Positions 8,490 to 15,962 of a stretch of 64,000 nt of DNA are shown in pieces. The position numbers and the translations under genes are program-made. Source of the DNA: Chersky-840 sp963810195. Its GTDB lineage: Bacteria; Actinomycetota; Acidimicrobiia; Acidimicrobiales; UBA8190. Below the pieces are notes generated by a model. The model saw only the letters and a program-made list of their open reading frames with translations. It did not search any database and was not told the origin of the DNA. The DNA lies in assembly GCA_963810195.1 (NCBI GenBank), contig CAWEMO010000010.1, positions 26,795-90,794 on the forward strand. Direction: 5' to 3'. Each line of letters opens with the position of its first letter. The first letter of the stretch is position 1.

Positions 8490-10700
8490 TCAGGCGCCGA
8501 GACCGACGGCGTCGAGCACGAAGGCCACGACGAAGGCCTCGTCGCGCCAAGCCTCGTAGCGGCCCGACGGGCCGGCGTGCCCCGAGCCCAGCTCCGTCTT
8601 GAGCAGCACCCGTCCTTCGGGGTCCGTCGACCGGAGCTTCTGCACCCACTTGGCGGGCTCCCAGTAGCCGACGCGGGGGTCCTCGAGCCCGGCGGTCACG
8701 AGAAGGTCGGGGTAGCGCACGCGTCGCACGTTCTCGTAGGGGGTGTAGGACTTCATGACCGCGTACACCTCCGGGTCGACGGCCGGGTTCCCCCACTCCT
8801 CCCACTCGATGACCGTGAGCGGAAGGGTGTCGTCCATCATCGTGCTCAGGCAGTCGACGAAGGGAACCTCGGCGACCATGGCACGAAACAGCTCGGGAGC
8901 CAGGTTGGCGACGGCACCGATCAGCAGTCCTCCGGCGGACCCTCCCCGGGCCACGAGGCGGTCGACCCCGGTCCACCGGTCCTCGACGAGCGTGCGCGCG
9001 CACGCCACGAAGTCGGTGAAGGTGTTGGGTTTCGAGAGCAACTTGCCCTCCTCGTACCAGCGTCGCCCGAGCTCCCCACCGCCGCGCACGTGTGCGATGG
9101 CGAAGACGAAGCCCCGGTCGAGGAGGCTCAGGCGCAGCGAGGAGAAGACCGGGTCGATGGAGTGCTCGTAGGCGCCGTAGCCGTACAAGAGGCAGGGCGC
9201 GGTGCCGTCGCGGTCCACGTCCCGGCGAGAGACGATCGACATCGGGACCTCGGTGCCGTCGGGCGCGACGGCCCACAGGCGCTCGGTGGCGTATCGCTGC
9301 GGGTCGTAGCCGCCGAGCACGCGTTGGCGCTTGCGCAGCGTCCCGACCCCGCTTTCGAGGTCGAGGTCGTAGACCGAACGGGGAGTGACGAGCGAGGAGT
9401 ACTCGTAGCGCAGCGTCTTGCTCGCGAACTCCGGGTTGGGGCCGCCCCATGACGACGACGGGGTCTCGGGGCAGGGGACGAGGTATCCCTCGGGGAGCTG
9501 GCGGTCCCACCGCGGACCGTCCCCCTCGAGCGCGATCACCCTGATGCGTGCGATCCCCTGTCGCCGCTCGTAGGTGACGACGTGACCGGCGAAGACGTCG
9601 ACGCCGTCGATGCGCACGTCGGCGCGATGCGGGATGAGCTCGCTCCAGTTGTGACGTGACGGGTTGTCGGCCGGGGTGGCCACGACCCTGAAGTTCTCGG
9701 CGTCGTCGTTGGTGAGCACGATGAAGGTCCCGCCGTGGTGCTCCAGGCCGTACTCGATCCCGTGCGAGCGCGGTTGCACGGTCCTGGGCTCTTCCTCGGG
9801 CCGATCCGCGGGGACGACGCGCACCTCGGAGGTGATCCGCGAATGCATCTCGACGACCACGTACTCGCCGTCCTTGGTGCGCCCCACCCCGAGGTGGAAG
9901 CGTCCGTCGGGCTCCTCGAGGACCAGGACGTCCTCGTCGGGACGGCTGCCGACCCGGTGTCGCCACAGCTGGTACGGCCGGTTGGCGGAGTCGGGCCGTG
10001 TGTAGAAGAGCGTGGTGTCGTCGTTGGCCCACGCCACCCCGTACGACGTCCCCTCGACCGCCTCGGCGAGGTCCTCCCCGGTGCCGAGGTCGCGCACCCG
10101 CAGGGTGAAGCGCTCGTCCCCGGTGATGTCGGTGGCGTAGGCGAGTCGCGAGTGGCCCGGGCTCACCGCCAGGTTGGCGACGTCGAGGTACCCGCCGCCG
10201 TCGGCGAGCAGGGCTTCGGCCAGCAGGTTCTCGTCGAGGAGGACCTGCTCGTCGGGGAGGACCTGGTCGCCTGGGAGGACCTGGTCGCCTGGGCTCTCGG
10301 GCCCCGACACCAGGGGCGGCGTGGTGGCGTCGCGTCCGGGGCCCTCCACCGGCAGGCGGCAGTGGATGACGTACTCGGAGCCCTCGACGGTGCGCTCGTA
10401 GTACCACCAGGGCCCCTTGGCCACGGGCACGCTCAGGTCCGTCTCGACGATGCGCGCCCTGATCTCGGCGAAGAGGGCCTCGCGCAGGCCGCCGAGGTGC
10501 GCGGTGCGGGCCTCGGTGAAGGCGTTCTCGGCCTGCAAGAGGCCCAGCACCCCCGGGTCGTCGCGGTCGCGCAGCCAGAACCAGTCGTCGACCCGGCGGT
10601 CCCCGTGGGCTTCGAGGACCGTGGGCCGGCGGGGAGCGACCGGCGGGGCCGGGTCCGGGCCGACCGGCTCAGGCACGGGGCCGTGATCGGGACTGGTCAT
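8490..10700 (-). CDS. Prolyl oligopeptidase family serine peptidase (oligopeptidase B-like, S9A)
   Basis: 736 residues from ATG at 10700. The N-terminal half is a seven-bladed propeller beginning with the family signature RRVDDWFWLRDRDDPGVL and YYERTVEGSEYVIHCR. The C-terminal hydrolase domain has the nucleophile ARGGSAGGLLIG, the acid region in TAGLEDPRVGYWEPAKWV and the catalytic His in SGHAGPSGRYEAWRDEAF. Oligopeptidase B cleaves short peptides after Lys or Arg in the cytoplasm; no signal peptide is present. It is divergent from sufB with about 140 bp between the start codons. Family firm, exact specificity inferred. Confidence 0.9.
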   Translation of the reverse strand: MTSPDHGPVPEPVGPDPAPPVAPRRPTVLEAHGDRRVDDWFWLRDRDDPGVLGLLQAENAFTEARTAHLGGLREALFAEIRARIVETDLSVPVAKGPWWYYERTVEGSEYVIHCRLPVEGPGRDATTPPLVSGPESPGDQVLPGDQVLPDEQVLLDENLLAEALLADGGGYLDVANLAVSPGHSRLAYATDITGDERFTLRVRDLGTGEDLAEAVEGTSYGVAWANDDTTLFYTRPDSANRPYQLWRHRVGSRPDEDVLVLEEPDGRFHLGVGRTKDGEYVVVEMHSRITSEVRVVPADRPEEEPRTVQPRSHGIEYGLEHHGGTFIVLTNDDAENFRVVATPADNPSRHNWSELIPHRADVRIDGVDVFAGHVVTYERRQGIARIRVIALEGDGPRWDRQLPEGYLVPCPETPSSSWGGPNPEFASKTLRYEYSSLVTPRSVYDLDLESGVGTLRKRQRVLGGYDPQRYATERLWAVAPDGTEVPMSIVSRRDVDRDGTAPCLLYGYGAYEHSIDPVFSSLRLSLLDRGFVFAIAHVRGGGELGRRWYEEGKLLSKPNTFTDFVACARTLVEDRWTGVDRLVARGGSAGGLLIGAVANLAPELFRAMVAEVPFVDCLSTMMDDTLPLTVIEWEEWGNPAVDPEVYAVMKSYTPYENVRRVRYPDLLVTAGLEDPRVGYWEPAKWVQKLRSTDPEGRVLLKTELGSGHAGPSGRYEAWRDEAFVVAFVLDAVGLGA

Positions 10701-10756
10701 CGGGGCATGATCCCAGATGCGCTTCCCCACCGTCGCGGCACCGAGCAGGGGTTGTT

Positions 10757-10776
10757 ACTATCTAGATAGGGGAAAT
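10757..10776. promoter_or_regulatory. Palindromic operator candidate upstream of sufB
   Basis: A perfect 12-bp palindrome CTATCTAGATAG spans 10758-10769, in the gap between the divergent peptidase and sufB genes. The surrounding ACTA-N6-TAGGG...AAAT string recurs in front of the second suf block (28341-28360). A TTGTTA at 10752-10757 may be a -35 element abutting it. The site is AT-rich within very GC-rich DNA. It is the best candidate for control by an Fe-S-responsive repressor, though no regulator gene of that kind is in the window. Confidence 0.5.
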
Positions 10777-10839
10777 CCTCCTGGTCAGCCCCGAGGACCC
10801 GGCCCGGCGATACCCGGTACGTGCCGGTCAGGGTGAGAG

Positions 10840-13242
10840 GTGACGACGACGATGACGACACAGGATCTCGATCTCGGTCGGTACAAGCTCGGCTGGAGCG
10901 ACGTCGAGGACTACGTCTTCAAGCCCAAGAAGGGCCTCTCCGAAGAGATCGTCCGCGAGATGTCGGAGATGAAGGGCGAGCCCGGGTGGATGCGCAGCTT
11001 CCGTCTGAGGGCGCTCAAGCGCTTCATGGCCAAGCCCATGGCGCCCTGGTTCGCGGTGAACATGCCCGACCTCGACTTCGACAACATCTACTACTACGTG
11101 AAGCCGACCGAAGGGCAGGTGAAGGACTGGGACGCGCTTCCCGAGTCCATCAAGACCACCTACGAGAAGCTGGGCATCCCCGAGGCCGAGCGTAAGTACC
11201 TGGCGGGCGTGACGGCACAATACGAGTGCCTGCGCGGGTCGACGCGCGTGTGGACGACGTCGGGAATGCGCCCCATCAAGGAGCTGGCGCCGGGGGACGA
11301 GGTCTTCTCCTTGGACGAAACGACCAGGGAGGTCGTCGTCGCCGGGGTCGTCGGGCACCGGTGTTCGGGGGAGAAGGAGATCTTCGAGATCACCGCCCGC
11401 GGCCGGACGATCGGGGCATCGTCGAACCACCCCTTCCTCGTCTTGCGAGACGAGCGCCGTGAAGGCGCCAAGCACGCCCGCTTCCGTGCCACGTGGGTCC
11501 CGGTCGAAGACCTCGAGGTGGGTGACCTGGTCGCCATCGCGACCGACGTCCCCGAGTACGGCAGGCCCGCGCCCCTGATGGTTCCGGAGCGGCCCGAGGC
11601 GGCGGGGTTCCCCACCGCCACCACCGACGACCTGTGCTGGTGGGCGGGTGTCTACCTGGGTGACGGCTACTTGAAGCGGGGCCCCTATCCCGTCGTCGAG
11701 ATCGCGGTCGACCGGACCGACGAGGAGCTGGTGGAGGAGATCCGGCGCGTGACCCAGGAGCTGTTCGGCATCGAGCTGTCGCTGGCTTCGGACGGCTTTC
11801 GCCTCCGGGGGAAGGGGACGGCGGCTCTCGCCGAGTTCGTCGAGCTCAACGGCCTGGGAGGGACATCCCACACCAAGCGGCTCCCGGATTGGTGCTTCGG
11901 GCTGCCCCGGTCCCAGCGTCTGGCGCTGATCGCCGGGTTGCTCGACTCCGACGGCTACGTGCGCGACCACCCGACCTCCAAGGACGCCATGTTCTGCAGT
12001 GCCAACGGCGAGATGCTGTCCCAGCTCAAGGAGCTGCTCGCTCTGTGCGGCATCGGGAGCACTACAGCCAAGGGAACGCTGTTCCGGGCACATACCAGCG
12101 AGATGCTGGGATTCGTCAAGGTCGAGTCGATCGAGGCGGTGGGAGTGGAGCCCGTCTTCGACATCGAGGTGCGCGGGCATCACAACTTCGTCGCCGAGGG
12201 CTTCGTCGTCCACAACTCCGAGGTGGTCTTCCATCGCAACCGGGCCGACCTCGAGTCCCTGGGCGTGCTCTTCTGCGACATGGACACCGCCGTGCGCGAG
12301 TACCCCGAGCTCGTGAAGCGGTGGTTCGGGACCGTCATCCCGCCCAACGACAACAAGTTCGCCGCGCTCAACTCGGCGGTGTGGTCCGGCGGGTCGTTCA
12401 TCTATGTCCCGCCCGGCGTGAAGGTGGACATGCCGCTGCAGGCGTACTTCCGGATCAACGCCGAGAACATGGGCCAGTTCGAGCGGACGCTGATCATCGC
12501 GGACGAGGGCTCGGAGGTCCACTACGTGGAAGGGTGTTCGGCACCCGTGTACTCCACGGACTCGCTGCACTCGGCGGTGGTCGAGCTGGTGGCCCTGCAG
12601 GGTTCGCGCATCACCTATACGACCATCCAGAACTGGTCGAACAACGTGTACAACCTGGTGACCAAGCGGGCTCGTGCCGAAGCCGAAGCGCATGTGGCGT
12701 GGATCGACGGCAACATCGGGTCGCGTCTCACCATGAAGTACCCGTCGGTGTACCTCATGGGGCCCAAGGCGTCGGGCGAAGTGCTCTCGGTGGCGTACGC
12801 GGGCCCCGGGCAGCACCAGGACGCCGGGGCCAAGATGGTGCACGTCGCCCCGGAGACGACGTCGACGATCGTGTCGAAGTCGATCTCCAAGGACGGCGGC
12901 CTGTCGACCTACCGTGGACTGGTCCGGGTGGAGGAAGGCGCGAAGCACGCCAAGAGCTTCGTCCGCTGTGACGCCCTCATCCTCGACGAGGAGTCGACCT
13001 CCGAGACCAAGCCCTACATGGAGGTCGCCGAGCGCGACGCCCAGATCGGGCACGAGGCCACGGTGTCGAAGGTGGGCGAGGACCAGCTCTTCTACCTCAT
13101 GAGCCGCGGCCTGTCGGAGAGCCAGGCCATGAGTATGATCGTCAACGGCTTCATCGAACCCGTCGTCCGCACGCTGCCCATGGAGTACGCGGTCGAGTGG
13201 AGCCGTCTCATCGAATTGCAGATGGAGGGCGCTGTCGGCTGA
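10840..13242 (+). CDS. sufB: Fe-S cluster assembly scaffold SufB, interrupted by an intein
   Basis: 800 codons from GTG 10840 (ATG 10852, with GAGAGG upstream, is an alternative). The exteins (residues 1-129 and 460-800) join to a normal SufB of about 470 residues: GWSDVEDYVF at the start, then FAALNSAVWSGGSFIYVPPGV, YVEGCSAP, YTTIQNWSNNVYNLVTKRA, GPGQHQDAGAKM and the final LIELQMEGAVG. SufB is the scaffold core of the SufBCD complex, which builds clusters from cysteine sulfur and iron. The intein must splice out for function. The gene opens the first suf block, but sufD follows only 6.3 kb later. Confidence 0.95.
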   Translation: MTTTMTTQDLDLGRYKLGWSDVEDYVFKPKKGLSEEIVREMSEMKGEPGWMRSFRLRALKRFMAKPMAPWFAVNMPDLDFDNIYYYVKPTEGQVKDWDALPESIKTTYEKLGIPEAERKYLAGVTAQYECLRGSTRVWTTSGMRPIKELAPGDEVFSLDETTREVVVAGVVGHRCSGEKEIFEITARGRTIGASSNHPFLVLRDERREGAKHARFRATWVPVEDLEVGDLVAIATDVPEYGRPAPLMVPERPEAAGFPTATTDDLCWWAGVYLGDGYLKRGPYPVVEIAVDRTDEELVEEIRRVTQELFGIELSLASDGFRLRGKGTAALAEFVELNGLGGTSHTKRLPDWCFGLPRSQRLALIAGLLDSDGYVRDHPTSKDAMFCSANGEMLSQLKELLALCGIGSTTAKGTLFRAHTSEMLGFVKVESIEAVGVEPVFDIEVRGHHNFVAEGFVVHNSEVVFHRNRADLESLGVLFCDMDTAVREYPELVKRWFGTVIPPNDNKFAALNSAVWSGGSFIYVPPGVKVDMPLQAYFRINAENMGQFERTLIIADEGSEVHYVEGCSAPVYSTDSLHSAVVELVALQGSRITYTTIQNWSNNVYNLVTKRARAEAEAHVAWIDGNIGSRLTMKYPSVYLMGPKASGEVLSVAYAGPGQHQDAGAKMVHVAPETTSTIVSKSISKDGGLSTYRGLVRVEEGAKHAKSFVRCDALILDEESTSETKPYMEVAERDAQIGHEATVSKVGEDQLFYLMSRGLSESQAMSMIVNGFIEPVVRTLPMEYAVEWSRLIELQMEGAVG
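11227..12216 (+). mobile_element. SufB intein with LAGLIDADG homing endonuclease
   Basis: 330 in-frame residues lie between extein sequences AQYE and SEVV. The element starts with Cys (CLRGSTRV), has the block B-type S-x-N-H-P-F motif, and ends GFVVHN followed by Ser, so all splicing residues (Cys1, block B His, penultimate His, terminal Asn, +1 Ser) are present. Two endonuclease motifs, WAGVYLGDGYL and LIAGLLDSDGYV, keep their acidic residues, so the homing nuclease may still be active. There is no stop or frameshift. The insertion site is a strongly conserved SufB segment, upstream of the position of the well-known M. tuberculosis SufB intein as I recall it. Confidence 0.93.
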
Positions 13243-13302
13243 TCCGGTCGGGCCCGTCGGGCCCCTCCGATGAGCCCCTTCGGGGGAGAGGAGGCTGGTG
13301 CT

Positions 13303-13668
13303 GTGCCCATGCGCGAAGGGTGCAAGCACTTCCAGAGCCGCTCGTACGACACCGGTGAGGTGGTGCGCTTCTGCGAGCTGGACCTCGCCCCCGAGGCACC
13401 GTGGCGCTGCCCTGACGACTGCTCCTCCTACGCGCCCCGACTGGCGGACGTGGGTTGGCAGCACGGCAGCCTGGTCGAGCCCGCCATCGAGGACGAACCC
13501 GGTCCGGGCGGGCCCGACGTGGTGCGCCTGCTCGAAGAGGCGTCCGACATCGTCGACGCAGTGGTGCCTCAGACGCTGGCCGAGGTCGAGAAGAGCGAGC
13601 ACTCCAAGCGGGGCCCGGGGAACGGGACCGGCGGGGGGCGGCGCCGGTGGCCGTGGCGGCGCCGCTGA
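13303..13668 (+). CDS. Small Cys-containing protein downstream of sufB, function unknown
   Basis: 121 residues from GTG 13303, chosen because an AGAGGAGG ribosome site ends 8 nt before it; ATG 13309 is in frame just after. The N-terminal third carries four cysteines: EGCKHFQSR, VRFCELDLAPEAPWRC and PDDC, a layout suited to binding a metal or an Fe-S cluster. The middle is acidic and helical (VVRLLEEASDIVDAVV) and the C-terminus is a Gly/Arg-rich basic tail. It follows sufB by 60 bp on the same strand, so a role beside Fe-S assembly is a reasonable guess only. Confidence 0.6.
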   Translation: MPMREGCKHFQSRSYDTGEVVRFCELDLAPEAPWRCPDDCSSYAPRLADVGWQHGSLVEPAIEDEPGPGGPDVVRLLEEASDIVDAVVPQTLAEVEKSEHSKRGPGNGTGGGRRRWPWRRR

Positions 13669-13683
13669 CGCTCAGCGTCCTTC

Positions 13684-13717
13684 GACTTCGCCAGCAAGGT
13701 GAGGTAAAGGCATACAA
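13684..13717 (+). repeat. Left copy of 34-bp imperfect inverted repeat flanking an island
   Basis: This stretch matches the reverse complement of 18411-18444 at 30 of 34 positions by hand alignment. The first 16 bases are identical. It lies just after the small sufB-linked gene, where base composition and gene content change, and so marks the left edge of the 4.7-kb island. No transposase is present between the copies. Confidence 0.7.
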
Positions 13718-14131
13718 AGAGAACCTCCGGCCGGGCAGGCGGAGGAGGCGCCCCGAACCTCCCGATGATCGGCTGTGAGGCGGCCCGTGGCGTGGATCTC
13801 CAGACGTCAGTTGCCCGAGTCAGGTCACCAAAAGGTGAACCTCGGCGTACGGCGGTTGGAGCATCGGGCGGTCAAACGCCGGCGGCGCGTCCATGAGTTC
13901 GGTCCGGGAACCGGCAGGTTGGCGCGGGTAAGGGCGGCTCCAGAGTGGGAAGAAGACCGCTAATACGCGCTCCCTTGCCGGTCCCCCGTGCTATGCACAA
14001 CGCTGACTCGGTACTCGGTCGGACCGAGGCGCGCTGGTCCGACCCGGCCGCCGTTCGTAGGCGTGACCATCAATCCGGACCCGTGGCCTAACGGGGGGCT
14101 CAGCGGTCCGTAGCGACGAGGTCGTGCCCCA
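13718..14131. other. Intergenic stretch inside the island, no gene seen
   Basis: No reading frame here has protein-like composition or a plausible start. The only local structure noted is a short hairpin at 13822-13842 (AGGTCACC, AAAA loop, GGTGAACCT, one bulge) without a T-tract, so it is a weak terminator candidate at best. Confidence 0.5.
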
Positions 14132-14401
14132 TCAGGCCCGTGGCTGGGCAACGAAAAAGGAGCGGCCGGTGACCTTGGCCAGCCGCGTCGCCTCTTTGAA
14201 GGTGTCAGTCGTGAACCACTGCATGGCCCGCTCCATGTCATCGGTCTTGATGTGGAACAACGCAGCCTTCGGGTTGTCGATGCCCTGGCACACGGGCCCG
14301 TCGGTGATGCCGAAGGCGGCCCGGTTGGCGGCATGCAGGTAGTGCTGCGCCCTCCACGCCTGGAAGTCATCCGTTTCGATCCTGATCAGGATGTCTTGCA
14401 T
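14132..14401 (-). CDS. Small hypothetical protein, possible dimeric alpha-beta barrel (ABM-like)
   Basis: 89 residues from ATG 14401. A strand-helix-helix-strand pattern (ILIRIETDDFQAW, then AALFHIKTDDMERAMQWFTTDTFKEATRLA, then SFFVAQ) resembles small dimeric ferredoxin-like barrel proteins such as ABM/EthD relatives, but I do not recognise a specific family and no catalytic residue stands out. It is divergent from the MarR regulator gene 94 bp away, an arrangement typical of a regulator and its target. GC content is lower than in the flanking genome. Confidence 0.6.
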   Translation of the reverse strand: MQDILIRIETDDFQAWRAQHYLHAANRAAFGITDGPVCQGIDNPKAALFHIKTDDMERAMQWFTTDTFKEATRLAKVTGRSFFVAQPRA

Positions 14402-14495
14402 TGACCCCAGCTCCCGTGGTGTCGAACTCGGTGGATCGTAGATAGAACTATGTGATTAGTCAAATATCGTCAACTGAACAGGGTATGCTGGGGGC
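14402..14495. promoter_or_regulatory. Divergent promoter region of marR and the small ABM-like gene
   Basis: An AT-rich gap in GC-rich surroundings. TATGCT at 14484-14489 lies 6 nt before the marR GTG and fits a -10 element of a leaderless transcript. Just upstream, CGTCAACTGAAC (14468-14479) resembles the palindrome at 17875-17887 in 10 of 12 positions and would overlap the marR promoter, as expected for autoregulation. Confidence 0.45.
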
Positions 14496-14987
14496 GTGCC
14501 CAAGCCCAATTCGAATCAACTCGCCGTCTGGCGCCAGCTTCAGTGGGCGACTGCGCTGATCATGGGGCGCTTCCGGCGCGACCTGGCCGACGTCGGCCTC
14601 ACGATCGAAGAGTTCGATGCTCTTGTCCACCTTGCGTGGGCGCCACGAGGGGCTCTCCCACTGCAGGAGCTAACCGCTTCGATGGTCCTTGGAGACGCCC
14701 TGAGCCGCAGCGGCCTCACCCGCATGCTCGATCGAATGGAGAACGACGGGCTGATTAGCCGCAAGGTCAGCAGACACGATCGCCGACGCTTCGACGTCGC
14801 CCTGACCCGCAAGGGCCGGCAAAGGTTTGAGCAGGTATGGCCAGGGCACGAAGAGGGCATCGGGCGCTACTTTGTCGGCCCGCTCACACAGCCGGACATC
14901 GACGAACTTGGTCGCATCCTCGCCAAGCTGATCCAGACCAACGAGGCTGCGATCAAGCCTGATGAACAACGGCGTTCACACGTCTGA
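14496..14987 (+). CDS. MarR-family transcriptional regulator
   Basis: 163 residues from GTG 14496. It is a winged-helix protein of normal MarR length: LTIEEFDALVHLAWAPRGALPLQELTASMVLGDALSRSGLTRMLDRMENDGLI carries the helix-turn-helix, followed by the wing signature RKVSRHDRRRFDVALTRKGRQRFE with the conserved D-x-R-R. MarR proteins dimerise on short palindromes and usually release DNA on binding a small ligand. Its divergent neighbour and two similar small proteins in the island are the likely regulon. Composition suggests it arrived with the island. Confidence 0.85.
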   Translation: MPKPNSNQLAVWRQLQWATALIMGRFRRDLADVGLTIEEFDALVHLAWAPRGALPLQELTASMVLGDALSRSGLTRMLDRMENDGLISRKVSRHDRRRFDVALTRKGRQRFEQVWPGHEEGIGRYFVGPLTQPDIDELGRILAKLIQTNEAAIKPDEQRRSHV

Positions 14988-15304
14988 CGTGCCAAAGACA
15001 GCTCGGAACTGCGGGGCCCGAGCGCGTTGGTATGGGATCGAGCTTCCGTCAAGGCATTCGGGTTCTGTCAACGTGCGACGGAATGCGAGATGTACCGTGT
15101 GTCAGCACCTCGCTTCGAAGGCGACCCGCGGAGTATTCGCGGGCCCTGAGCGATTGCGGATGGCCTTCGTCCCGTCGAGCTTCAGCTACCCGCACTCACA
15201 CCGCCCGGTCGTGCCCAAGAACCATGCAGTCCATCCCGTTCAGGGGTGCAGGCGGCGACGTGGACAGCCGACACCCAGCGGCTGAGGATAGATCGCCCAA
15301 GCCG
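14988..15304. other. Intergenic stretch in the island, no gene seen
   Basis: The open frames crossing this 317-bp gap have poor composition and extend over real genes on the other strand. It separates the 3' end of marR from the 3' end of the convergent small ABM-like gene. No strong T-tracted hairpin was found. Confidence 0.5.
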
Positions 15305-15571
15305 CTACTTGGTGTTGCTGTTGTGCAACTCCGCGAACTTGGGCTCAGGCGTGTCAGGAGGCAGGTGCGGCTTGACGACCTCGTTGAACCAGGCGTCGTG
15401 CTGATCGATCGAGTCCCAAATCTCAATCACCGTGATACCGCCGTCTTCCACGATGGCGTAGTGGGCAACAAAGCCGTCAGCCTTACTCTGAGATGTAATA
15501 GCTCCAGCGGCGACTTGGTCGTAGACATCGGCGGGCATGCCGGGCGCGTGATGCTGCTTTAGGACTGCCAT
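15305..15571 (-). CDS. Small ABM-like (antibiotic monooxygenase fold) protein
   Basis: 88 residues from ATG 15571, preceded by an AAAGGTAG ribosome site. The pattern VLKQHHAPGMPADVYDQV, GFVAHYAIVEDGGITVIEIWDS, HDAWFNEVVKPHL and the end PKFAELHN fits a single ferredoxin-like domain of the dimeric alpha-beta barrel superfamily. It is clearly similar to the protein at 17918-18205: both have a GF/GC-x-x-H strand, an I-W-D/V-W-S segment, and end F-x-E-L/V-H-N. Members act as small monooxygenases or signal-sensing proteins; the role here is unknown. The upstream TTTCACTCAGCG (15579-15590) weakly resembles the operator candidate at 17875. Confidence 0.65.
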   Translation of the reverse strand: MAVLKQHHAPGMPADVYDQVAAGAITSQSKADGFVAHYAIVEDGGITVIEIWDSIDQHDAWFNEVVKPHLPPDTPEPKFAELHNSNTK

Positions 15572-15962
15572 AGCTACCTTTCACTCAGCGCCCGGAAACC
15601 CGGACCTCAACATGCTGCCATACGTCGCGATGTCCCGCCCTAATAGTGCCGGAGCCGCGCACCCCGGCCCTGGGCTCACCAGAGCTGTCTCCACGGCCCG
15701 GAGGATTTCGGGTCGCCTAGCCCTGGCGGGGCCTCAGCCGGACCCGAGCACCACCCGGCATTTGCCCGTGGCGCGATCGCTCTCGGTTGTTCGTCCGAAG
15801 GGGCTAGATGGCGAGCCGTTTCATGTACTGCGCCAGCCGAGCGTCAAACCCAATCTTACACAAACAGGTTAGAAGATAGGAGCCGGCAAGACGCCGCGCT
15901 CCCGGGAGGACGACCAGCAGCCTGGGGGGTTATGGGCCTCGCCTTGGTGAGAGCGGTCGATG
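15572..15962. other. Intergenic stretch in the island, no gene seen
   Basis: About 390 bp between two minus-strand genes. The frames present (for example around 15612-15872) are short with random-looking composition. Apart from the possible regulatory half-site near 15579-15590, nothing was recognised. Confidence 0.5.

Noticed and set aside
7240..10407. 1055-codon open frame on the minus strand
   Set aside because: It overlaps the S9 peptidase in another frame and the plus-strand membrane protein; it is Arg/Gly-rich with no domain.
10828..13602. 924-codon open frame antisense to sufB
   Set aside because: Antisense to a highly conserved gene and its intein; composition typical of a shadow frame.
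13822..13842. Hairpin AGGTCACC-AAAA-GGTGAACCT as a terminator
   Set aside because: One bulge, only 8 paired bases and no T-tract; not adjacent to a gene end.
15032..15562. 176-codon plus-strand frame in the island
   Set aside because: Overlaps the ABM-like gene on the other strand, and the rest has random composition and no ribosome site.
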